Part shown: piece by piece, positions 51,841 to 61,120 of the stretch
How positions within the stretch are numbered: the first letter of the stretch is position 1
How the letters are laid out: each line of letters opens with the position of its first letter
From: Pseudomonas fluorescens
GTDB lineage: Bacteria; Pseudomonadota; Gammaproteobacteria; Pseudomonadales; Pseudomonadaceae
Direction: 5' to 3'
NCBI RefSeq assembly: GCF_040448305.1
Contig: NZ_CP148752.1
Coordinates: forward strand, 4,216,001 to 4,280,000
DNA length: 64,000 bases
Notes under the pieces: generated by a model
Told to the model about the DNA's origin: nothing
Database searches by the model: none
The model's input: only the letters and a program-made list of their open reading frames with translations
Made by a program: the position numbers and the translations under genes

Positions 51841-52473
51841 ATGAACCTGCCCTCCCCGATCCGCGTCGCCCTGGTCGACGATCACTCCCTGGTCCGCGAC
51901 GGCATCAAGGCGCTGCTGGCCGTGATGTCACCCCTGGAAATGGTCGGCGAAGCGGAAAACGGCGCCGAGGCCATCGAGATGGTCGGACGCTGCCAGCCGG
52001 ACCTGCTGCTGGTCGACATCAGCCTGCCGGACATGAACGGCCTGGAACTGACCCGCGTGCTGCGCAGCCAGTACCCGTCGCTCAAGGTGCTGGTGCTGAG
52101 CATGTACGACAATTACGAATACGTCAGCGAATCGGTGCGCTCCGGCGCCAGCGGCTACGTGCTGAAGAACGCCCCGTCACGGGAAATCATCGCCGCCATC
52201 GAAGCCATCAGCAGCGGCGGAACCTTCTACAGCGCGGAAATCGCCCAACGGCTGATCGCCGACAGGAACACCGACAACGAACTGACCCCGAGGGAAAGCC
52301 AGGTGCTGTCGAAGATGGCGCAAGGCTTGAACAACAAGGAAATGGCCCGGGAACTGGATATCAGCGTGCGCACGGTGGAAACACACCGCTTGAGCATTCG
52401 GCGCAAGCTCAACATCGACAAGCCGGCGGCACTGGTCAAGTACGCCCTGGATCACGGCCTCATTTCCCGCTGA
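51841..52473 (+). CDS. NarL/LuxR-type response regulator
   Basis: A 210-residue regulator: receiver domain with acidic pocket VALVDDHSLVR and phospho-Asp in LLLVDISLPDMNG, then a LuxR helix-turn-helix (LTPRESQVLSKMAQGLNNKE, MARELDISVRTVETHRLSI). Its partner is the upstream Cache kinase. The CTACGTAG repeats near cstA are its most likely target (inference). Confidence 0.95.
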   Translation: MNLPSPIRVALVDDHSLVRDGIKALLAVMSPLEMVGEAENGAEAIEMVGRCQPDLLLVDISLPDMNGLELTRVLRSQYPSLKVLVLSMYDNYEYVSESVRSGASGYVLKNAPSREIIAAIEAISSGGTFYSAEIAQRLIADRNTDNELTPRESQVLSKMAQGLNNKEMARELDISVRTVETHRLSIRRKLNIDKPAALVKYALDHGLISR

Positions 52474-52507
52474 GCGCCTTTTCAAAACTTCTGAGCCATT
52501 CACAAAA

Positions 52508-52600
52508 CCTGTGGGAGCGAGCCTGCTCGCGATAGCGGCGGTACAGCCAGCATTGATGTTGACTGATCCACCGCTTTCGCGAGCAGGCTCGCTCCCACAG
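52508..52600. repeat. REP dyad (inverted pair)
   Basis: CCTGTGGGAGCGAGCCTGCT and GAGCAGGCTCGCTCCCACAG enclose about 50 bp downstream of the response-regulator gene. Confidence 0.9.
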
Positions 52601-52690
52601 TTTCGCTGTGGCTGCCAAAAACGGTTTTCTCCCCCCTATCGCCTACCACCCGAGCAGAAACTCCGTTCAGGGTCTTGTGCTATCGGTATT

Positions 52691-52702
52691 ATGGTATACC
52701 AT
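52691..52702. promoter_or_regulatory. Perfect operator palindrome ATGGTATACCAT
   Basis: This 12-bp palindrome lies 38 bp upstream of the first gene of the catabolic operon. It fits the TGGTnnACCA pattern of FadR-subfamily GntR regulators, one of which is encoded at 58305-59057 at the end of the same operon. Confidence 0.65.
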
Positions 52703-52739
52703 CAGACGCACAGACACCCAAACCTCTACGGAGCAGCTC

Positions 52740-53330
52740 ATGAGTTTCGAAATCCGCAAGATCGTCAGCTATGTCGAAGAAACCTTTATTGAAGGCGGCA
52801 AAGCCACCGATAAGCCCGTGACCATGGTCGGTCTGGCCGTGGTGATGAAGAACCCCTGGCTGGGCAACGGTTTCGTTGAAGACCTGAAACCACAGATCCG
52901 CGCCAACTGCTCCGACCTCGGCGCACTGATGGTCGAGCGCCTGGTGGGCATCATTGGCGGTGCCGAGAAAATCGAGGCTTACGGCAAGGCTGCGGTGGTC
53001 GGCGCCGACGGCGAAATCGAACACGCTTCGGCGGTGATCCACACCCTGCGCTTCGGTAACCATTACCGCGAAGCGGTCAAGGCCAAGAGCTACCTGAGCT
53101 TCACCAACAAGCGCGGCGGCCCGGGCACCTCGATCCAGATCCCGATGATGCACAAGGACGACGAAGGCCTGCGTTCGCACTACATCACCCTGGAAATGCA
53201 GATCGAAGACGCACCGCGTGCCGACGAAATCGTCGTGGTCCTGGGTTGCGCCGACGGCGGCCGCCTGCACCCGCGCATCGGCAACCGCTACATCGACCTG
53301 GAAGAACTGGCCGCCGAAAAAGCCCAGTAA
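52740..53330 (+). CDS. Amino acid synthesis family protein (PF06684)
   Basis: A 196-residue protein: EIRKIVSYVEETFIEGGKAT, PVTMVGLAVVMKNPWLGNGF, and IITLE-type ending MQIEDAPRADEIVVVLGCAD. This matches the 'amino acid synthesis' family PF06684, of unproven function, usually found in catabolic operons with hydrolases and flavin-dependent enzymes. It is the first gene after the operator, with a GGAG Shine-Dalgarno. A second longer frame upstream runs into the REP dyad and is rejected. Confidence 0.85.
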   Translation: MSFEIRKIVSYVEETFIEGGKATDKPVTMVGLAVVMKNPWLGNGFVEDLKPQIRANCSDLGALMVERLVGIIGGAEKIEAYGKAAVVGADGEIEHASAVIHTLRFGNHYREAVKAKSYLSFTNKRGGPGTSIQIPMMHKDDEGLRSHYITLEMQIEDAPRADEIVVVLGCADGGRLHPRIGNRYIDLEELAAEKAQ

Positions 53331-53374
53331 CCGGCCAGTAGAACGACAACAAGAAGGCATTGCAGGAGCGCTCC

Positions 53375-54208
53375 ATGATTCGGCTCACCGCTGAACTCAC
53401 CCCGGCTGGCACCAGTTACCTGGCGACCGGCCAAGGCCAGCCCGTGGTCTTGATCCACGGCGTGGGCCTGAACAAAGAAATGTGGGGCGGCCAGATCGTT
53501 GGCCTGGCCACGCAGTACCGCGTCATCGCCTACGACATGCTCGGCCATGGTGCCAGCCCGCGCCCTACGATCGGCACGCCGCTGCTCGGTTATGCCGACC
53601 AGTTGCTGGAGCTGCTCGACCACCTGCAATTGCCCAAGGCAACGGTGATCGGCTTTTCCATGGGCGGGCTGGTGGCGCGGGCCTTTGCCCTGCACTACCC
53701 GCAACGCCTGGAAGGCCTGGTGGTGCTCAATAGCGTGTTCAACCGCAGCGCCGAACAGCGCGCGGGGGTCATCGCCCGCACCAGCCAGGCTGCCGAACAC
53801 GGGCCGGACGCCAATGCCGAAGCGGCGCTGTCGCGCTGGTTCAGCCGCGAATACCAGGCGGCGAACCCGGCGCAGATCGCCGCGATTCGCCAGACCCTGG
53901 CCGGCAATGACCCCCAGGGCTACCTGACCACTTATGAACTGTTTGCCACCCAGGACATGTACCGCGCCGACGACCTGGCCAGCATCCAGGTGCCGACGCT
54001 GATCGCCACCGGCGAACTGGACCCCGGCTCGACCCCGGAAATGGCCAAACAACTGGCCGAACGCATTCCCGGTGCGACCGTTGCCGTGCTCGCCGAGCAA
54101 CGGCATATGATGCCCGTAGAGTCTCCGCGCCTGGTCAACCAGCTGTTGCTGGAGTTTCTGCAGACCGCGCACTCCCAACAAAACCAGATCAAGGGGATCG
54201 TTGCATGA
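53375..54208 (+). CDS. Alpha/beta hydrolase (RutD-like)
   Basis: A 277-residue alpha/beta hydrolase: oxyanion region PVVLIHGVGLNKEMW, nucleophile Ser in ATVIGFSMGGLVARAFAL, acid in LIATGELDPGSTPEM, and His in AEQRHMMPVESP. It probably hydrolyses an ester, carbamate or C-C bond of an intermediate. It overlaps the next aldehyde dehydrogenase by 4 bp. The start MIRLTAE follows CAGGAG. Confidence 0.88.
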   Translation: MIRLTAELTPAGTSYLATGQGQPVVLIHGVGLNKEMWGGQIVGLATQYRVIAYDMLGHGASPRPTIGTPLLGYADQLLELLDHLQLPKATVIGFSMGGLVARAFALHYPQRLEGLVVLNSVFNRSAEQRAGVIARTSQAAEHGPDANAEAALSRWFSREYQAANPAQIAAIRQTLAGNDPQGYLTTYELFATQDMYRADDLASIQVPTLIATGELDPGSTPEMAKQLAERIPGATVAVLAEQRHMMPVESPRLVNQLLLEFLQTAHSQQNQIKGIVA

Positions 54209-55686
54209 CACTCGCACGCTTCCAGATGTGCATCGGCGGTGAATGGGTCGATGCCCTGTCCGGCAAGACCTTCGAAAGCCTCAACCCGGCGCTGGCCGAA
54301 CCCTGGGCCGAACTGCCCGATGCCGACGAAGCCGATGTCGAACGCGCCGTGCAGGCTGCGCAGACGGCTTTCGACAGCCCGGCATGGCGCGGTCTGACCG
54401 CCACCGCTCGCGGCAAATTGCTGCGTCGCCTGGGCGACCTGATCGCCGAGAACAAGGAACAATTGGCGCAGCTGGAAAGCCGAGACAACGGCAAGCTGAT
54501 CCGCGAAACCCGTGGCCAGGTCGGCTATCTGCCAGAGTTCTTCCACTACACCGCAGGCCTGGCGGACAAGCTCGAAGGCGGCACCCTGCCGCTGGACAAG
54601 CCGGACCTGTTTGCCTACACCGTGCACGAAGCCATGGGCGTGGTTGCCGCGATCATTCCGTGGAACAGCCCGCTGTACCTGACCGCGATCAAACTCGCCC
54701 CGGCCCTCGCGGCGGGCAACACCATCGTGATCAAGCCGTCGGAACACGCCTCGGCGACCATCCTCGAACTGGCGCGCCTGGCCCTGGAAGCCGGGATTCC
54801 GCCGGGGGTGGTCAACGTTGTCACCGGTTACGGCCCGAGCACCGGCGCCGCCCTCACCCGCCATCCGCTGATCCGCAAGATCGCCTTCACCGGCGGCGCG
54901 GCGACGGCGCGACATGTGGTGCGCAGCAGCGCGGAGAACTTCGCCAAGCTGTCGCTGGAACTGGGGGGCAAATCGCCGAACATCATCTTCGCCGACGCCG
55001 ACCTCGACAGCGCCATCAACGGCGCCATCGCCGGGATCTACGCCGCCTCCGGGCAGAGCTGCGTGTCCGGTTCGCGCTTGCTGGTGCAGGACGAGATCTA
55101 CGACGAGTTCGTCGGCCGTCTGGTGGAGCGCGCCCAGCGCATCCGCATCGGCAACCCGCAGGACGACAGCAGCGAGATGGGCCCGATGGCCACCGCGCAG
55201 CAACTGGCCGTGGTCGAAGGCCTGGTGGCTGATGCCATCGCCGAAGGCGCGCGTCTGCGCCTGGGCGGCAAGCGTCCAGAGAATCTTGGCGACGGCTGGT
55301 TCTACGAGCCGACGCTGTTCGAGTGTGACCACAACTCGATGAAGATCATGCAGGAAGAAGTCTTTGGCCCGGTGGCTTCGGTCATCCGGTTCAAGGACGA
55401 AGCCGAAGCCCTGGCGATTGCCAACGACTCGCAGTTCGGCCTCGCCGCCGGCATCTGGACCCGCGACCTGGGCCGCGCCCATCGCCTGGCCCGGGACGTG
55501 CGTTCGGGGATCATCTGGGTCAACACCTACCGCGCAGTCTCGGCCATGGCGCCGATCGGCGGCTTCAAGAACAGTGGCTATGGACGCGAAAGCGGCATCG
55601 ATTCGGTGCTGGCCTACACCGAGCTGAAAACGGTGTGGATCAACCTGTCCCAGGCACCGATGCCTGATCCCTTCGTGATGCGCTAG
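54205..55686 (+). CDS. Aldehyde dehydrogenase
   Basis: A 493-residue aldehyde dehydrogenase: IPWNSPLYLTAIKLAPALAA, cofactor-site VIKPSEHAS, catalytic Glu in LSLELGGKSPNIIF, catalytic Cys in ASGQSCVSGSRLL and the terminal APIGGFKNSGYGRESG. The overall pattern resembles betaine/vanillin-type dehydrogenases. It is co-translated with the hydrolase and would convert an aldehyde intermediate to its acid. Confidence 0.92.
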   Translation: MTLARFQMCIGGEWVDALSGKTFESLNPALAEPWAELPDADEADVERAVQAAQTAFDSPAWRGLTATARGKLLRRLGDLIAENKEQLAQLESRDNGKLIRETRGQVGYLPEFFHYTAGLADKLEGGTLPLDKPDLFAYTVHEAMGVVAAIIPWNSPLYLTAIKLAPALAAGNTIVIKPSEHASATILELARLALEAGIPPGVVNVVTGYGPSTGAALTRHPLIRKIAFTGGAATARHVVRSSAENFAKLSLELGGKSPNIIFADADLDSAINGAIAGIYAASGQSCVSGSRLLVQDEIYDEFVGRLVERAQRIRIGNPQDDSSEMGPMATAQQLAVVEGLVADAIAEGARLRLGGKRPENLGDGWFYEPTLFECDHNSMKIMQEEVFGPVASVIRFKDEAEALAIANDSQFGLAAGIWTRDLGRAHRLARDVRSGIIWVNTYRAVSAMAPIGGFKNSGYGRESGIDSVLAYTELKTVWINLSQAPMPDPFVMR

Positions 55687-55698
55687 GAGTCCTGGAAA

Positions 55699-56184
55699 AT
55701 GATCGAACCCGGCATTTACAAAGACGTGATGAGTTCGTTCCCATCCGGGGTCACGGTGGTCACCACCCTCGACCCGGATGGCGGCATCGTCGGCATCACC
55801 GCCAGCGCCTTCAGCGCGCTGTCGATCGACCCGGCACTGGTGCTGTTCTGCCCCAATTACGGCTCCGACACCTATCCGGTGCTGCGCGACAGCAAGCAGT
55901 TCGCGATTCATTTGCTGTCCGCCGAGCAGACCGCCGAGGCCTATGCCTTCGCCGGTAAAGGCAAGGACAAGGCCAAGGGCATCGACTGGCACTTGAGCGA
56001 ATTGGGTAACCCGATCCTCGCCAAGGCGACGGCGATCATCGAGTGCGAACTGTGGCGCGAATACGACGGCGGTGATCACGCGATCATCGTCGGCGCGGTG
56101 AAGAACCTGATCCTGCCCGCGCGGCCGGTGACGCCGATGATCTACCACAAAGGCAAGCTGGGGCCGCTGCCCACCTTGGCCTGA
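55699..56184 (+). CDS. Flavin reductase (HpaC/RutF-like)
   Basis: A 161-residue flavin reductase-like FMN-binding protein: FPSGVTVVTTLDPDGGIVGI, TASAFSALSIDPALVLFCPN, and a final MIYHKGKLGPLPTLA. Such proteins use NAD(P)H to make free reduced flavin for a partner oxygenase. No two-component oxygenase lies in this operon or window, so the partner is elsewhere or the enzyme serves another role. The start follows AGGAG. Confidence 0.9.
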   Translation: MIEPGIYKDVMSSFPSGVTVVTTLDPDGGIVGITASAFSALSIDPALVLFCPNYGSDTYPVLRDSKQFAIHLLSAEQTAEAYAFAGKGKDKAKGIDWHLSELGNPILAKATAIIECELWREYDGGDHAIIVGAVKNLILPARPVTPMIYHKGKLGPLPTLA

Positions 56185-56199
56185 TGGATCTACACAATC

Positions 56200-56311
56200 C
56201 CCTGTGGGAGCCAATCCCTTGTGGGAGCGAGCTTGCTCGCGATGACGGACTGACATTCAACATGTATGTCGACTGATACACCGCTATCGCGAGCAAGCTC
56301 GCTCCCACAGG
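56200..56311. repeat. REP dyad with an extra truncated arm
   Basis: A stub CCTGTGGGAGCC (56200) is followed at 56217 by a full arm CTTGTGGGAGCGAGCTTGCT, paired with AGCAAGCTCGCTCCCACAGG. It sits within the operon between the flavin reductase and the second aldehyde dehydrogenase. Confidence 0.9.
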
Positions 56312-56355
56312 TACTGCACCAGACAGATAAGTCTTCATTCTTTCCAGGAGCCGGC

Positions 56356-57807
56356 ATGAACCCAGCAGCCTCGCAACTGTTCCGCCAGCAAGCCTACATC
56401 AATGGCCAATGGCTGGACGCGCCGGATGGCGCCTGTCAGGACATCTTCAACCCGGCCACCGGTGAACTCATCGGCCGGGTGCCGAACCTCGGCGCCGAAC
56501 ACGCGCGCCTGGCTATCGAGGCCGCCAATAAGGCCTGGCCGGCCTGGCGCGCGCTGACCGCCAAGGAGCGCAGCAATACCCTCAAGCGCTGGCATGCCCT
56601 GATGCTGGAAAACGCCGACGCCCTGGCGCAAATCCTCACCCTCGAACAAGGCAAGCCACTGGCCGAAGCCAAGGGTGAAATCCTCTACGCCGCGAGTTTC
56701 ATCGAGTGGTTCGCCGAAGAGGCCAAGCGCATCTACGGCGACACCATTCCCAGCCACAAGGGTGATGCGCGCATCGTGGTCAGCAAGGAACCGATCGGCG
56801 TTGTCGCGGCCATCACGCCGTGGAACTTCCCGGCGGCGATGATCACCCGCAAGGCCGGCCCGGCGCTGGCGGCCGGTTGCCCGTGCATCGTCAAACCAGC
56901 CCCGGAAACACCGTTCTCGGCACTGGCCATGGCCGCACTGGCGGAACAGGCCGGCATTCCAGCGGGCATCTTCAACGTGATCACTGGCGACGCCATCGCC
57001 ATCGGCGGGGAGCTAACCGCCAGCCCAAAGGTGCGCAAACTGTCGTTCACCGGCTCCACCGCCATCGGCAAGCTGCTGATGGCCCAGTGCGCGCCGACCC
57101 TGAAAAAAGTCTCGCTGGAACTGGGCGGCAACGCGCCGTTCATTGTTTTCGACGACGCCGATCTGGAGCGCGCCGTTGACGGTGCGCTGATCGCCAAATT
57201 CCGCAACGCCGGGCAGACCTGCGTCTGCGTCAACCGCTTCCTGGTGCAGGACGGCATCCACGACGCCTTTGTCGCGCGATTGGCTGAGCGGGTTTCGCAA
57301 CTCAAGGTCGGCAGCGGTTTCGATGATGGAGTCACTCAAGGACCGCTGATCAACGAGCGTGCCGTGGCCAAGGTCGAAGACCACGTGCAAGACGCCCTGG
57401 CAAACGGCGCACAATTGCTGTGCGGCGGCGAACGTCATGCGTTGGGCAATGGGTTCTTCCAGCCAACCGTGTTGGCAGGCGTTACCCCGCAAATGAAAGT
57501 CGCCCAGGAAGAAACTTTCGGCCCACTGGCCGCCGTGTTCCGTTTCGACACCGAGGCCCAGGCCGTCGAGATGGCCAACGACACCGAGTTCGGTCTCGCC
57601 GCCTACTGCTACACCCGCGACCTGGGCCGCGCCTGGCGCATGAGCGAGGCGCTTGAATACGGCATGGTCGGGATCAACGAAGGGCTGATTTCCACCGAAG
57701 TCGCGCCGTTTGGCGGTATCAAGTCCTCGGGGCTGGGCCGTGAAGGGTCGAAGTACGGCATCGAGGATTACCTGGAACTCAAATACACCTTGATGGGCGG
57801 CCTTTGA
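56356..57807 (+). CDS. Succinate-semialdehyde dehydrogenase-like (GabD-type)
   Basis: A 483-residue dehydrogenase close to GabD: QQAYINGQWLDAPDG, EGKPLAEAKGE-type EQGKPLAEAKGEILYAASFI, TPWNFPAAMITRKAGPALAA, catalytic Glu in VSLELGGNAPFIVFDDADLE, Cys in FRNAGQTCVCVNRF. GabD oxidises succinate semialdehyde to succinate for the TCA cycle. In this operon it may finish the pathway begun by the other dehydrogenase. No gabT lies beside it. The start MNPAAS follows CCAGGAG. Confidence 0.9.
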   Translation: MNPAASQLFRQQAYINGQWLDAPDGACQDIFNPATGELIGRVPNLGAEHARLAIEAANKAWPAWRALTAKERSNTLKRWHALMLENADALAQILTLEQGKPLAEAKGEILYAASFIEWFAEEAKRIYGDTIPSHKGDARIVVSKEPIGVVAAITPWNFPAAMITRKAGPALAAGCPCIVKPAPETPFSALAMAALAEQAGIPAGIFNVITGDAIAIGGELTASPKVRKLSFTGSTAIGKLLMAQCAPTLKKVSLELGGNAPFIVFDDADLERAVDGALIAKFRNAGQTCVCVNRFLVQDGIHDAFVARLAERVSQLKVGSGFDDGVTQGPLINERAVAKVEDHVQDALANGAQLLCGGERHALGNGFFQPTVLAGVTPQMKVAQEETFGPLAAVFRFDTEAQAVEMANDTEFGLAAYCYTRDLGRAWRMSEALEYGMVGINEGLISTEVAPFGGIKSSGLGREGSKYGIEDYLELKYTLMGGL

Positions 57808-57826
57808 GCCCACGGGAGCTACGCAA

Positions 57827-58216
57827 ATGAACAACGAAAAATACGAAAAAGGCCTGAAGATCCGCACCCAAGTGCTGGGCGAAGCCTACGTCAATCGCTC
57901 CATCGAGAACGCCGACGACTTCACCCGACCGTTGCAGGAAATGGTCACCGAATATTGTTGGGGTCATGTCTGGGGTCGTGAGGGCTTGTCACTCAAGGAG
58001 CGCAGCATGATCAACCTGGCGATGATCTCGGCCCTCAACCGGCCCCATGAACTCAAGCTGCATGTGCGCGGCGCCTTGCGTAACGGCCTGAGTCGTGAGC
58101 AAATACGCGAAATACTGCTTCAGGTCGGCATTTATTGCGGTGTCCCCGCTGCCGTAGACAGTTTCCGGCTTGCCCGTGAAGCCTTCGCCGAAGCCGATGC
58201 CGAGGCCTCCAGTTAA
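57827..58216 (+). CDS. Carboxymuconolactone decarboxylase-like protein
   Basis: A 129-residue protein of the CMD/AhpD family: VTEYCWGHVWGREGLSLKER, SMINLAMISALNRPHELKLH, GALRNGLSREQIREILLQVG. The conserved Glu/Cys/His pattern of true AhpD (CxxC) is absent, so it is nearer to the gamma-carboxymuconolactone decarboxylase branch. It likely decarboxylates or isomerises an intermediate of the operon's substrate. Confidence 0.88.
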   Translation: MNNEKYEKGLKIRTQVLGEAYVNRSIENADDFTRPLQEMVTEYCWGHVWGREGLSLKERSMINLAMISALNRPHELKLHVRGALRNGLSREQIREILLQVGIYCGVPAAVDSFRLAREAFAEADAEASS

Positions 58217-58304
58217 CCCTTGGCTGTTTGATCTGACCGGGCACCCAGATTCCCGTAATCGAAGTGTTCTTTTTGCATGGACAGCCACAATCAGAGCGGA
58301 CCCC

Positions 58305-59057
58305 ATGAAACGCCTGCCACTCGACGACAGCTTCAAGGTCAATCGCAACCCCGTTACCCTGCGCGAAATCGTGCTGGATAAACTGCGAAGTGCCATCATG
58401 AACTTCCAGCTCCTGCCGGGAGACCGTCTGGTCGAACGCGATCTGTGCGATCGCCTGGGCGTCAGCCGTACCTCCGTGCGCGAAGCCTTGCGTCACCTCG
58501 AATCCGAAGGCCTGGTGGAATTCGCCGACGCCAAGGGCCCGCGTGTCGCGATCATCACACTGGCCGATGCCGTGGACATCTACGAGCTGCGCTGCGTACT
58601 CGAAGGGCTGATCGTGCAACTGTTCACCCTGCGCGCCAAGGCCAAGGACATCAAGGCCCTGGAAAAAGCCCTGGAAGAAAACCGCAAAGCGTTGAAAGAT
58701 GGCGAGCTGCAACAGGTCATCGACTCGGTGCAGGGTTTCTACGATGTGCTGCTCGAAGGCTCGGGCAACCACGTCGCGGCCACTCAGCTGCGCCAGTTGC
58801 AGGCACGCATCAGCTACCTGCGCGCGACCTCGGTGTCCCAGGAAAACCGGCGCGGCGCCAGTAACCAGGAAATGGAACGCATGGTCGAGGCGATCAAGGG
58901 CGGTGACCCGCTGGCCGCCCACCAGGCTTGCGTCGACCACGTGCGTGCGGCCGCGGCCGTGGCCCTGGACTACCTCAAGCGCAAGCAGGAAGAAACCGGC
59001 GACATCCCGGCGATCACCCTGCCCATCGCGCTGAAAGAACCGCGCATAGGTCGCTGA
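58305..59057 (+). CDS. GntR/FadR-subfamily (FCD) regulator
   Basis: A 250-residue regulator: winged helix VERDLCDRLGVSRTSVREAL, RHLESEGLVEFADAKGPRVA, then an all-helical FCD domain from about 90 (YELRCVLEGLIVQLFTLRAK). It closes the catabolic operon and probably binds ATGGTATACCAT at 52691, repressing the operon until its substrate arrives. The start MKRLPLD is chosen because the longer frame overlaps the previous gene. Confidence 0.92.
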   Translation: MKRLPLDDSFKVNRNPVTLREIVLDKLRSAIMNFQLLPGDRLVERDLCDRLGVSRTSVREALRHLESEGLVEFADAKGPRVAIITLADAVDIYELRCVLEGLIVQLFTLRAKAKDIKALEKALEENRKALKDGELQQVIDSVQGFYDVLLEGSGNHVAATQLRQLQARISYLRATSVSQENRRGASNQEMERMVEAIKGGDPLAAHQACVDHVRAAAAVALDYLKRKQEETGDIPAITLPIALKEPRIGR

Positions 59058-59058
59058 A

Positions 59059-59622
59059 ATGTTCAGCCCGAGCTTTTGCCCCAAGTGCGGCAGCGCAGAC
59101 CTCAGGTCACAGTTGCCGCCGGGCGATACGCACGAGCGCCTGATGTGCCGCGGCTGCGGCTACATCCACTACATCAATCCGAAGATCATTGCCGGCTGCA
59201 TCATCGAGCAGGACGGCAAGTACCTGCTGTGCCAGCGCGCCATCCCGCCGCGCCCCGGCACCTGGACCCTGCCGGCAGGCTTCATGGAAAGCGGCGAGAC
59301 CACCGAGCAGGCGGCCTTGCGCGAGGTCTGGGAAGAAAGCGGCGTGCGTGCGGAAATCGTCTCGCCCTATTCGATCTTCAGCGTGCCCAAGATCAGCGAG
59401 GTGTACATCATCTTCCGCGCCATCGCGCTGGAGATCACCGGGCAGTACGGGCCGGAAACCCTCGACTACCAATTCTTCGCGCCTGAGGACATTCCTTGGG
59501 ACAGCATCTACTACCCGGCGATCCGGCAGATCCTTGAGCGCTATATCGAGGAGCGTCAGGCTGGGGTGTATGGCATTTACATGGGTAATGACGACAGTGG
59601 GAAGATTCACTTTATTCGCTGA
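59059..59622 (+). CDS. Nudix hydrolase with N-terminal zinc ribbon
   Basis: A 187-residue protein: a zinc ribbon (FCPKCGSADL, LMCRGCGYIHY) followed by a Nudix box (GFMESGETTEQAALREVWEE, SG). Zinc-ribbon Nudix enzymes include NADH pyrophosphatase-like and ADP-ribose hydrolases. It follows the regulator after one base, so it may be transcribed with the operon, but a functional link is not evident. Confidence 0.92.
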   Translation: MFSPSFCPKCGSADLRSQLPPGDTHERLMCRGCGYIHYINPKIIAGCIIEQDGKYLLCQRAIPPRPGTWTLPAGFMESGETTEQAALREVWEESGVRAEIVSPYSIFSVPKISEVYIIFRAIALEITGQYGPETLDYQFFAPEDIPWDSIYYPAIRQILERYIEERQAGVYGIYMGNDDSGKIHFIR

Positions 59623-59671
59623 TAGTCTTTGCTTTTGATCGTGTACATATCCGTTTCTTTGGTAACGGCCA

Positions 59672-59901
59672 CTTGTGGGAGCGGGCTTGCTCGCGATCGC
59701 GGTGGGTCAGCCGACATCTCTGTTGAATGTGCCGGCCTCTTCGCGGGCAAGCCCGCTCCCACAGGGATTGTGGCCGGCCGCAAGGTTGGCGTTCACTGAA
59801 GATCAAAACTGTAGGAGCGAGCCTGCTCGCGATAGCGGTGGGTCAGGCAATATCTCTGTTGAATGTGCCGGCCTCTTCGCGGGCAAGCCTGCTCCCACAG
59901 G
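59672..59901. repeat. Two consecutive REP dyads
   Basis: Dyad 1 (59672-59765) has arms CTTGTGGGAGCGGGCTTGCT / GCAAGCCCGCTCCCACAGG; dyad 2 (59809-59901) has CTGTAGGAGCGAGCCTGCTC / GCAAGCCTGCTCCCACAGG. Both share the core ATATCTCTGTTGAATGTGCC or a close form, so the second may be a duplicate of the first. Confidence 0.9.
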
Positions 59902-59914
59902 ATGTTTGCGGTAT

Positions 59915-61120
59915 TCAGAACAACTCGCTGAAGGGTATGAACCGCGCCGTGTCGCCCATTTCCAGCGTGCAGCCTTCCGGCACTTCCACCAGTCCATCGG
60001 CCCAGGATGCGCCCAGCAACACACCGGAACTCTGGTTGGGATAGAGCACCGCGCGACCGGCTTCGAGTTTCGCCCGCAGGTACTCGCGGCGGCTCCCGGG
60101 TTTGGGCCAGGCAAAGCCGACACTCACCGGAAAGCTCAAAGGCTCTACGTCTTCGGCGCCCTGAATCCGCAACAGATAAACCCGGGCCAACAGGCCGAAA
60201 GTCACCAACGCCGATGTCGGATTACCCGGCAGGCCAATCACCGGCACGCGGCCGAAGTGGCCCACGGTCAACGGCTTGCCGGGTTTGATCGAGAGTTTCC
60301 ACAGCAACGGCTTGCCGCACTCGCGCAGTACCTGGCCGAGGCAGTCGGCGTCACCGGCGGACACCCCGCCCGTGCTGAGCATCAGGTCCGCCGTGTGTTG
60401 CAGCTGTTCGAGCTTGAGCCGCGTCTGGCGTGGCTCGTCGGGGAGAATGCCGGCATCGATGACCTCGCAACCCAACGCACTCAACCAATGGCTCAACAAG
60501 GTGCGGTTGCTGTTGTAGATGCTGCCGGGCTTGAGCGGTGTGCCCGGATCGACCAGTTCATCGCCGGTGGACAGCAACGCCACCCGTGGTCGCCGCACCA
60601 CCTGCACATGGGTGCAACCCTGTGCCGCCGCGATCGCCAGTTCGAACGGGCCGAGGCGCTTGCCGGCGCGCAGCAGCACATCGTCGACGCGGTTCTCCTG
60701 GCCTTGCGGACGGATGTTGCTGCCGGCGCTCTGGGGCTGCTTGAAGCGGATCCGTCCGTTATCCAGTACCTCAGTGTTCTCCTGCATCTCCACGCAGTTG
60801 GCACCCGGCGGAACCGGGGCGCCGGTGAAGATGCGCGCGCAGGTTCCGGGCGCCAGGGCTTCGGGGGCGTGACCGGCAAATACCTGCTGCGACACGGTCA
60901 GTGGCTCCCCGCCCCAACCGTCGACATTCAGGGCATAGCCGTCCATGGCACTGTTCGGCCACGGCGGCAGATCGAGGCTCGCCACCAGATCAGTGGCCAA
61001 CACCCGCTGCCTGGCGGCACTCAGCGTCACCGCTTCACTGTCTTCAATCCACTGCGCCTCGGCCATTGCCAGCAGCCGGTCGATGGCTTGCTCCACCGAC
61101 ATCAGCGGTGAAGTGCTCAT
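59915..61120 (-). CDS. moeA: Molybdopterin molybdotransferase MoeA
   Basis: A 401-residue MoeA: LPPWPNSAMDGYALN at the start, IFTGAPVPPGANCVEMQENT, RVALLSTGDELVDPGTPLKP and LMLSTGGVSAGDADCLGQVL in the catalytic domain, and a C-terminal beta domain. It inserts molybdate into adenylylated molybdopterin. The start MSTSPLM overlaps the moaB stop by 4 bp. It ends the leftward two-gene unit. Confidence 0.95.
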   Translation of the reverse strand: MSTSPLMSVEQAIDRLLAMAEAQWIEDSEAVTLSAARQRVLATDLVASLDLPPWPNSAMDGYALNVDGWGGEPLTVSQQVFAGHAPEALAPGTCARIFTGAPVPPGANCVEMQENTEVLDNGRIRFKQPQSAGSNIRPQGQENRVDDVLLRAGKRLGPFELAIAAAQGCTHVQVVRRPRVALLSTGDELVDPGTPLKPGSIYNSNRTLLSHWLSALGCEVIDAGILPDEPRQTRLKLEQLQHTADLMLSTGGVSAGDADCLGQVLRECGKPLLWKLSIKPGKPLTVGHFGRVPVIGLPGNPTSALVTFGLLARVYLLRIQGAEDVEPLSFPVSVGFAWPKPGSRREYLRAKLEAGRAVLYPNQSSGVLLGASWADGLVEVPEGCTLEMGDTARFIPFSELF

